Assembly: GCA_016297775.1 (NCBI GenBank)
Contig: JAEDGA010000009.1
Location: forward strand, 1-35,894
DNA: 35,894 nt
Reading direction: 5' to 3'
Source of the DNA: Candidatus Methanomethylophilaceae archaeon
GTDB lineage: Archaea > Thermoplasmatota > Thermoplasmata > Methanomassiliicoccales > Methanomethylophilaceae
The notes beneath the pieces are model-generated. The model worked only from the letters and a program-made list of their open reading frames with translations. It was not told the origin of the DNA and made no database searches. Of this stretch, positions 31,209 to 35,894 are shown one piece after another. The position numbers and the translations under genes are program-made. Within the stretch, counting starts at the first letter, position 1; each line of letters begins with the position of its first letter.

Positions 31209-31231
31209 ATGGGCCTTGCGGCCCATTTTTT
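31209..31231. terminator. hairpin with T-run near the leuS 3' end
   Basis: ATGGGCC-TTGC-GGCCCAT followed on the plus strand by six T residues. It sits between the convergent paralog gene and leuS and can serve both directions, best the plus strand. Confidence 0.65.
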
Positions 31232-31233
31232 CA

Positions 31234-34191
31234 TCACTCGATGTAGATCGCAGGCCTTCCGGGGATCGCGGTACGGGCCTTGTTCTGCGGATCGTAGATG
31301 CCCTCGGAATCCGCGTTCAGGACCTCCACGGTGACACCGATGTCCTGTGAGATGAACTCCGCGGCGTTGATGAGGTGTCCGGTCTCATCGAGCTCCACGA
31401 TCGGGCGCATCTTATCGGGTGTGGAACGCATGTAGTCCGCCGCGGTCTTCTTCGCAAGGTCGGATACCGCCTTTCCATTCTTTCTGAGGTCCTCCTCGGC
31501 CATGCACTTCTTGGTGAGTCCGGGTATGTCGAGCTTACCCTCGGAGAGGAGGTCCGCCGCCATGCCGAAGACCTTCCTCTTCCAAGCGGATGCGGTGTAG
31601 AGCACCACCTTCTTGGGCTGTATTCCGGTGACCTTGATGATCTGTGCGGAATCTGCTATGATGTTCCTGATGAGGTCCTCACCGTACTCGGCTATGGGGG
31701 AGTCCAGTCCCTCATCGTACTCGGGGAACTGTGCCTCGGACACGAGTCCGTCGAATCCAGCCTTCTCCCAGAGTTCCTCGGCGGTGTGGGGGGTGACGGG
31801 CATCATGGCGTTGATCCACATACGCAGTGCCTTCATCAGGGCACACCTGTTGTCCCCGCCCCTCCTGATGTACCACTTCATATCGTTGAACATCTCGATG
31901 TATGCGGTGGATGCCAGCTGCCTCAGGTCGAACTTGTCCATGGCGGTCCTGATGATTCCGACATGTCCGTTGAACCTGGAGACCAACCACTCGTCTATGC
32001 CTGTCATCTCCCCGTCCTTGGCGGAAGCGAGGAGTTCCTCGATCATGGACATGATCCTGTCCAGTCTCTGTCTGTAGGATATGACTATGCTGTCATCCCA
32101 TTCGACATCCGCGAACGGGGATGCGATGTGTGCGTAGTAGAGTCTGAGTGCATCCACTCCGAACCTCTCCGCGGCTCCGGGGATGGGCTGCGCACCTCCC
32201 TTGGATTTGGAGATCTTGTCACCCTTTCCGGTGACCTTGTTCTTCTTCCCGGTGACGTACCAGTTCACCATGATTCCGCGGGGCCACATGTCCTTGGGAA
32301 GGATGGCGGTGTGGTTCATGAGGAAGGCGGGGAAGTGCACGGTCATGTGCTCCTTCCCTCCCAGGTTGAGATCGAGCGGGTACCAGTACTCCACGTCCTT
32401 GCGTATCTGTTCCACCAGCGCCGTATCGATTCCGGAGGATGCGGAGACGGAGTCTGCGTCGCCCTCTCCGAGGAACACGTAATCGAAGAACTCCTCGTTC
32501 ATCTGTTCGGGCTTCAGCCTGCCGTCGTTGGCGTACATAGATACTATGTAATATATGGGATAGAGCGTGGAATCGGAGATGGCCTCGATGATCCATTTGT
32601 CATCGTATGGGAATCTGGTACCGAGCCAGTTTCCGAGACGTACGCACGCCCTCTCCCTGAACCAGTTCAGGACCCCGTGCACGTTGTTGTAGTATTCCAC
32701 GGGGTTGATGTCCATGGTCCTGCAGTGTTCGCTGGTGACCTCGGTGAGCTTCTGGTCGCCGTAGTTTATGAACCACTGGTCGTCGATCCTCTTGATGTAG
32801 ACACGCTGTCCGCATCTGCACACGACCTCCTCGGTGAGGTCGTGGAACACATCCGCCTCTCCGGATTCGATCATGGCCTGTTTCATCTTCTGCTGTGCCT
32901 CCTCGACACGCAGTCCGGCGAACTCCCCGCACGCGGAGTTCATCTTTCCGGTGTGGAATCCGTCCTTGTATACCTGCTTCTTCGCCTCCACCAGTTTGGG
33001 GTCTCCGGGTTCGGCGATTCCCATCCTGTCGATGATGGTCTTGGCAGGGAACTCCCCGTAGCCCTCCATGTCGATGATGGCGATGGGTTCGATCGCATCT
33101 ATGACGGATCTGTCGATACCGTAGGATGTGATCATCTCGGGGTGCTTCTTGATGTGGTCCAGCGAGATCCAGTCATCGGGCGCGTCGGAGGGGACGGAGG
33201 TAACCAGTCCGGTACCTACGTCGGGGTTGCAGAACGTCGCGGGAAGCACGGGGATCTCCCTGTGTATCATGGGTGCGACACACATCCATCCCATCATCTC
33301 GGACGCGGGGATTTTTCCAACGACTTCGATGTCATCCATCTGGTAGGACATCTTCTGTGCGGCCTGGGGGGAGACGATCCATGTCTCGTCGCCGTGCCTC
33401 ACCTTAACGTATTCCACATCGGGGTTTACCCAGAAACAGACCTGTCCGTAGACTGTCTCGGGCCTGAGTGTGGCGGCGATCAGGTATTCGTCGCCGTGTC
33501 TGAACTTGAGCAGGGTGTATTCCTGAGTCTCCGCGCTGCCTCCTTTGGAGATGTCGGTCTCCGAGGCATCCACCGCGACCGGTCCGCAGTTGGGGCACGC
33601 GGGTGCGAAGTAGGGTTTCTGGATGAGCAGTCCCTTCTGGTGGAGTTTGCGGAACTGCCATTGGATGAACTTACCGTAGTCGGGGTAGAGGGTGCAGGTG
33701 AATCTGCGCCAGTCCGCGAGGAATCCGAATCTCTTCCAGTATTCGTTGACATAGATGTCGCAGAAGAAATTGACGACGTTCATGGGCTCGGTGAGCTCCT
33801 CGATCTTCTCCTCCGGGCATCCGTTCCTGAGGAGGTATCCGATCGTACCGTCATCCTTCGTCTTGTCGGCCTTCCACTCGGGAAGCTCCTTCCTGATCTT
33901 GTTGGCGAGGGAGATCGAACCGTTACCGGTGGCATGTGCTCCCACGGGGAACATCACGTTGTATCCGGTCATGCGCTTGTACCTTCCAATCGCATCGACG
34001 TAGCTGAATCCTCTCATGTGTCCGACGTGGAGGTATCCGGTCACACCGGGGTATGCGAAAATGAGCATGAATTTCGGTCTGTCATCCCTGTCGGCGAGGT
34101 TGAGCTCCTTCTTGGCCCAGATATCCTGCCACTTCTTCTCCATAGCACCGTAGTCGGTCTTCTTCTCGGTTTCTCCATATTCGGATGCCAT
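31234..34191 (-). CDS. leuS: leucyl-tRNA synthetase, archaeal type
   Basis: 985 residues, full archaeal/eukaryotic-type length. Class I signature HVGH in TGYLHVGHMRG, the second nucleotide motif KISKSKGG (KMSKS variant), a CP1 editing insert between them with zinc-ribbon-like cysteine pairs (CPNC near residue 200 and CRCGQ in the editing region), and the C-terminal anticodon-binding helical domain (NGHVGIIRTAMDKFDLRQLAS, RMWINAMMPVTPHTAEELW). TATA-like AATATATAGT on the minus strand at 34231-34240 gives a leader of roughly 20 bases. Long antisense frames inside it are codon-bias shadows. Confidence 0.97.
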   Translation of the reverse strand: MASEYGETEKKTDYGAMEKKWQDIWAKKELNLADRDDRPKFMLIFAYPGVTGYLHVGHMRGFSYVDAIGRYKRMTGYNVMFPVGAHATGNGSISLANKIRKELPEWKADKTKDDGTIGYLLRNGCPEEKIEELTEPMNVVNFFCDIYVNEYWKRFGFLADWRRFTCTLYPDYGKFIQWQFRKLHQKGLLIQKPYFAPACPNCGPVAVDASETDISKGGSAETQEYTLLKFRHGDEYLIAATLRPETVYGQVCFWVNPDVEYVKVRHGDETWIVSPQAAQKMSYQMDDIEVVGKIPASEMMGWMCVAPMIHREIPVLPATFCNPDVGTGLVTSVPSDAPDDWISLDHIKKHPEMITSYGIDRSVIDAIEPIAIIDMEGYGEFPAKTIIDRMGIAEPGDPKLVEAKKQVYKDGFHTGKMNSACGEFAGLRVEEAQQKMKQAMIESGEADVFHDLTEEVVCRCGQRVYIKRIDDQWFINYGDQKLTEVTSEHCRTMDINPVEYYNNVHGVLNWFRERACVRLGNWLGTRFPYDDKWIIEAISDSTLYPIYYIVSMYANDGRLKPEQMNEEFFDYVFLGEGDADSVSASSGIDTALVEQIRKDVEYWYPLDLNLGGKEHMTVHFPAFLMNHTAILPKDMWPRGIMVNWYVTGKKNKVTGKGDKISKSKGGAQPIPGAAERFGVDALRLYYAHIASPFADVEWDDSIVISYRQRLDRIMSMIEELLASAKDGEMTGIDEWLVSRFNGHVGIIRTAMDKFDLRQLASTAYIEMFNDMKWYIRRGGDNRCALMKALRMWINAMMPVTPHTAEELWEKAGFDGLVSEAQFPEYDEGLDSPIAEYGEDLIRNIIADSAQIIKVTGIQPKKVVLYTASAWKRKVFGMAADLLSEGKLDIPGLTKKCMAEEDLRKNGKAVSDLAKKTAADYMRSTPDKMRPIVELDETGHLINAAEFISQDIGVTVEVLNADSEGIYDPQNKARTAIPGRPAIYIE

Positions 34192-34254
34192 CTTGAAACC
34201 CCGTTATATTATGATGTTCGGAATCTCGGAACTATATATTAATATGACTAAGGG

Positions 34255-34312
34255 GGACACGGCCACCAGGCCCGGTCGAGAGGACAAGGTAGGACCGTAA
34301 TACATCGTGTCC
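34255..34312 (+). ncRNA. candidate structured RNA
   Basis: GGACACG (34255-34261) pairs perfectly with CGTGTCC (34306-34312), closing a domain with two internal hairpins: GCC-ACCA-GGC following the closing stem (34262-34271, loop bases between) and CGGTC/GACCG (34273-34277 with 34293-34297). The AT-rich box at 34231-34242 lies about 25 bases upstream, the right place for a plus-strand promoter. I do not recognise a known family; it could be a small RNA, or simply a structured spacer. Confidence 0.4.
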
Positions 34313-34554
34313 TACACGCATATTCGCCTCCATAGTGCGGATCCCGTGAAAGATTAAACATGATGAATACCATACACTTGGTGATATCGATGAATATTTC
34401 GCGGGTTCTAGGCTCTCCCGGCACCCCGATAATACATTGGGGGACTAAAAGTAGGACATAGCGAGTCTTAGTAGCCCTTTGTAGTACATTTTATATACAG
34501 CTAGAATCATCTGTATCGTAGCGGATAGGGATGCCCGCTAGCAGGATGATTTGA
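34313..34554. other. intergenic region upstream of the RHH gene
   Basis: No gene seen. The promoter of the RHH gene is the TTATATAC at 34491-34498, predicting a transcript start near 34520. In the leader, AGCGG pairs with CCGCT (about 34519-34538), just before an AGGATGA ribosome site and the ATG at 34555; this small hairpin could influence translation. Confidence 0.4.
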
Positions 34555-34911
34555 ATGGACGACGAAAAGATCTCTCTCAGGATTTCCAAGGAGGAGCTCC
34601 AGGCATTGGATGCTTACCTAGATGAGAATCCGGAACACGGATCCCGTTCCAATCTGATCAAGAATGCGGTTCGCGCCTACCTGAATAGGGATGCTCAGGC
34701 AGGATCGGATATGATACGCGGAGGGGGAATGACCATCAGACTTCCTCCGTATCTTAAAGCGTCGGTCGATGCACTCGCGGAGACGATGTACAACTCCCCG
34801 GAGGAGTACATCTGCGATCTGATCAGAAGGGACCTCGACGCTGATGGGCAGAAGGCCAGGGACGTTCGTGACAGAGCTGTCTTTGCGGCAACTTCGGGGA
34901 TAAGCCCATAA
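34555..34911 (+). CDS. tandem ribbon-helix-helix regulator upstream of ftsZ-like gene
   Basis: 118 residues holding two ribbon-helix-helix units. Unit one: strand KISLRIS (residues 5-11) then two helices with SRSNLIKNAVRAYL. Unit two: strand MTIRLPP (59-65) then ASVDALAETM and SPEEYICDLIRRDL. One chain could therefore form an RHH pair by itself or dimerise to contact two sites. The following gene, 107 bases on, is FtsZ-like. Haloarchaea have a short RHH regulator, CdrS, co-encoded with ftsZ2 and controlling division; this gene may play a comparable part, but it is a two-domain protein and orthology is not shown. Confidence 0.82.
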   Translation: MDDEKISLRISKEELQALDAYLDENPEHGSRSNLIKNAVRAYLNRDAQAGSDMIRGGGMTIRLPPYLKASVDALAETMYNSPEEYICDLIRRDLDADGQKARDVRDRAVFAATSGISP

Positions 34912-34933
34912 GTCAACAGAAGGGATGGAAACA

Positions 34934-34958
34934 GGACGTCCGGCCACGTCGGACGTCC
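34934..34958. promoter_or_regulatory. GGACGTCC palindrome pair / hairpin between RHH and ftsZ-like genes
   Basis: GGACGTCCG and CGGACGTCC form a 9-bp stem around GCCACGT. Each arm also contains the self-complementary octamer GGACGTCC, so the element is at once a terminator-like hairpin and two identical 8-bp operator-like sites, about 20 bases upstream of the TTTAAG promoter element (34979-34984) of the next gene. Confidence 0.6.
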
Positions 34959-35018
34959 GCACTTCAAACAATAAAAGGTTTAAGTTTGCATTAGAAGAGA
35001 GGTGAGAGTACGGAAGGT

Positions 35019-35711
35019 GTGGTCATAGAACCGCGTGTAGCGGTGGTCGGAATCGGCGGAGCCGGATGCAACGTCGTCAGTCACGTATATGATGCGGTAC
35101 CGTCCGTGGATGCTGTGGCGATCAACACCGACAGGGATGCACTCCGCGATGTCAGGGCGGACAAGAAGCTCTACATCTGCAGGTCCGTCACCAAGGGTGA
35201 GGGGACGAAGGGGGACAGCCTTCTCGGAAGGAGATGCGCACAGGCACACCTCGAGGAGATCGAATGCGCCATATCCGGTCATGATGCGGTATTCATCGTG
35301 GCAGGTATGGGGGGAGGTACCGGTACCGGTGCGGCACCCATCATCGCGGAGATCTCCCGCCGTCTCGGCATGATGACGTTCGCCGTCGTCATCAACCCGT
35401 TCATGTTCGAGTCCGGAAGGACGGAGACTGCCAGATCCGGTATCGCCAAGATGAGGTCGGTATGTCCGGACACTTTGGTGGTCGAGAACGATATGATGAT
35501 ATCGAAGATGCCCGACGCATCCATGCGTGTCGTGTTGGATGCGGTCAACGGTGCCATAGCTTCGTTCGTAGAGAGGAAGGTCGGGGTCATAAGGCAGTGC
35601 CTTTCCGAGGATTTCGAGAGGACCGTCGCGGAGTCCGTGGAAGGATCTCTAGGAAAGGGAAGCATGACTGGCAGCATCGGAAGATCCTCTGCGAAGAAGA
35701 TCACGGAATGA
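35019..35711 (+). CDS. truncated FtsZ-like GTPase (GTP-binding domain only)
   Basis: 230 residues from GTG 35019. Tubulin/FtsZ GTP-binding features are intact: GIGGAGCNVV (residues 11-20), AINTDRDAL, the signature AGMGGGTGTGAAP (95-107), VVENDMM with the nucleotide-contacting ND (157-158), and helix 7 with D174. FtsZ proteins are usually 320-400 residues, with a T7 loop (NxDFxD) after helix 7 that completes the GTPase site of the next subunit, and a C-terminal domain. Here only VIRQCLSEDFERTVAES follows and the protein ends in a Gly/Ser tail. A strong terminator follows, so no downstream remainder exists. It may bind GTP without forming normal filaments. Confidence 0.88.
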   Translation: MVIEPRVAVVGIGGAGCNVVSHVYDAVPSVDAVAINTDRDALRDVRADKKLYICRSVTKGEGTKGDSLLGRRCAQAHLEEIECAISGHDAVFIVAGMGGGTGTGAAPIIAEISRRLGMMTFAVVINPFMFESGRTETARSGIAKMRSVCPDTLVVENDMMISKMPDASMRVVLDAVNGAIASFVERKVGVIRQCLSEDFERTVAESVEGSLGKGSMTGSIGRSSAKKITE

Positions 35712-35728
35712 AGATTAGTTCTCTCCCA

Positions 35729-35753
35729 GCGCGGGGGCGTGTTGTCCCCGCGC
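35729..35753. terminator. strong hairpin after the FtsZ-like gene
   Basis: GCGCGGGG and CCCCGCGC make a perfect 8-bp GC stem with a nine-base loop, 17 bases after the stop codon. Confidence 0.7.
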
Positions 35754-35811
35754 ACAACCGTTCCACGATATGGATGACGTTCATTCCGTCATTTTGGTGA
35801 TAAATATTGTT

Positions 35812-35828
35812 GGCAGGATAGACCTGCC
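35812..35828. terminator. small hairpin before the convergent gene
   Basis: GGCAGG-ATAGA-CCTGCC, a 6-bp stem, 14 bases from the stop of the minus-strand gene at the window edge; likely its terminator. Confidence 0.5.
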
Positions 35829-35842
35829 GTTGTTAATGCGTT

Positions 35843-35894
35843 TCAGGCCTTTCCCTTCATGTACTCATAGCCGAGATCGAACGCCTTGGTGTTG
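35843..35894 (-). CDS. C-terminal tip of a gene running off the right edge
   Basis: Only sixteen residues are visible, reading NTKAFDLGYEYMKGKA and a TGA stop. The sequence resembles the C-terminus of a 2-oxoacid:ferredoxin oxidoreductase gamma-type subunit (N..AF.LG.EY), but sixteen residues are too few for a firm call. It ends convergently with the FtsZ-like gene. Confidence 0.45.
   Translation of the reverse strand, partial: NTKAFDLGYEYMKGKA

Noticed and set aside
31375..34242. 955-codon open frame antisense to leuS
   Set aside because: It is a codon-bias shadow: leuS has complete synthetase motifs over its whole length, while the antisense product is low-complexity (Gly, Val, Asp, His, Leu) without recognisable domains.
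34255..34312. SRP RNA or RNase P RNA
   Set aside because: A CCAGGCCCGG stretch recalls SRP helix 8, but the conserved asymmetric loop is absent and the domain is far too short; no RNase P conserved blocks are seen.
34350..34410. C/D box small RNA
   Set aside because: ATGATGA-like C boxes are present but no CTGA D box or terminal stem was found.

Overview
The window looks like chromosomal DNA of a methanogenic archaeon of the Thermoplasmata side, most likely Methanomassiliicoccales (Methanomethylophilaceae-like). Archaeal identity is seen directly: ribosomal proteins S19e, L31e and L39e, aIF6, a PDCD5-family protein, an archaeal-type LeuRS, a DUF373 membrane protein, MptE, tRNA genes with encoded CCA, TATA boxes about 25-30 bases before starts, and many stop/start (ATGA) overlaps. 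The order-level assignment is inference from gene content, moderate GC and family resemblance; no search was possible.

Layout. 1-5.2 kb: end of tRNA-Gly(GCC), a Nudix hydrolase, tRNA-Cys(GCA), an unrecognised conserved protein, a pyrD-pyrK-TPR operon, and a SufS-type cysteine desulfurase. 5.2-8.7 kb: an operon of three small secreted or pilin-like proteins, then an ABC-2 type exporter pair. 8.7-15.5 kb: a DUF362/ferredoxin protein, a divergent SpeD-family proenzyme, a NitT/TauT-type ABC importer, a short G3E (CobW/COG0523) GTPase, a His-rich protein and an IMPase-family phosphatase. 15.6-18.4 kb: a decayed ISL3-like transposase remnant, tRNA-Leu(UAG), a secreted repeat protein and UbiX. 18.6-20.6 kb: the translation operon rps19e-PDCD5-rpl39e-rpl31e-aIF6. 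20.6-27.5 kb: a metallo-beta-lactamase-fold hydrolase, DUF373-mptE, a site-2 protease, a thymidylate-kinase-like protein and a class II ribonucleotide reductase. 27.5-31.2 kb: an accessory-looking stretch with a gene-poor region, a multi-zinc-ribbon regulator, a 23-bp tandem array, an AAA/DUF4143 ATPase, and a divergent pair of DUF4443-like paralogs. 31.2-35.9 kb: leuS, a possible structured RNA, a double ribbon-helix-helix protein followed by a truncated FtsZ-like GTPase, and the 3' tip of one more gene.

Most interesting points. (1) The substrate-binding protein of the importer appears circularly permuted: the usual N-terminal strand/helix block sits at the C-terminus and the natural join falls at the two ends of the ORF. 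(2) A 230-residue FtsZ-like protein keeps the GTP-binding half but has no recognisable T7 loop or C-terminal domain, and sits behind a tandem RHH regulator with two GGACGTCC palindromes between them. (3) The SpeD-family protein keeps the Ser, His and Cys expected for processing and catalysis but has Thr-Ser instead of Glu-Ser at the cleavage site. (4) The zinc-ribbon regulator gene runs directly into a 23-bp repeat array abutting the TATA box of the ATPase gene.

How the genes may work together (inference): the importer, G3E GTPase and His-rich protein read as a metal or metal-cofactor acquisition module; RHH-FtsZ-like as a cell-division regulatory unit; zinc-ribbon, array and ATPase as a self-contained accessory unit.
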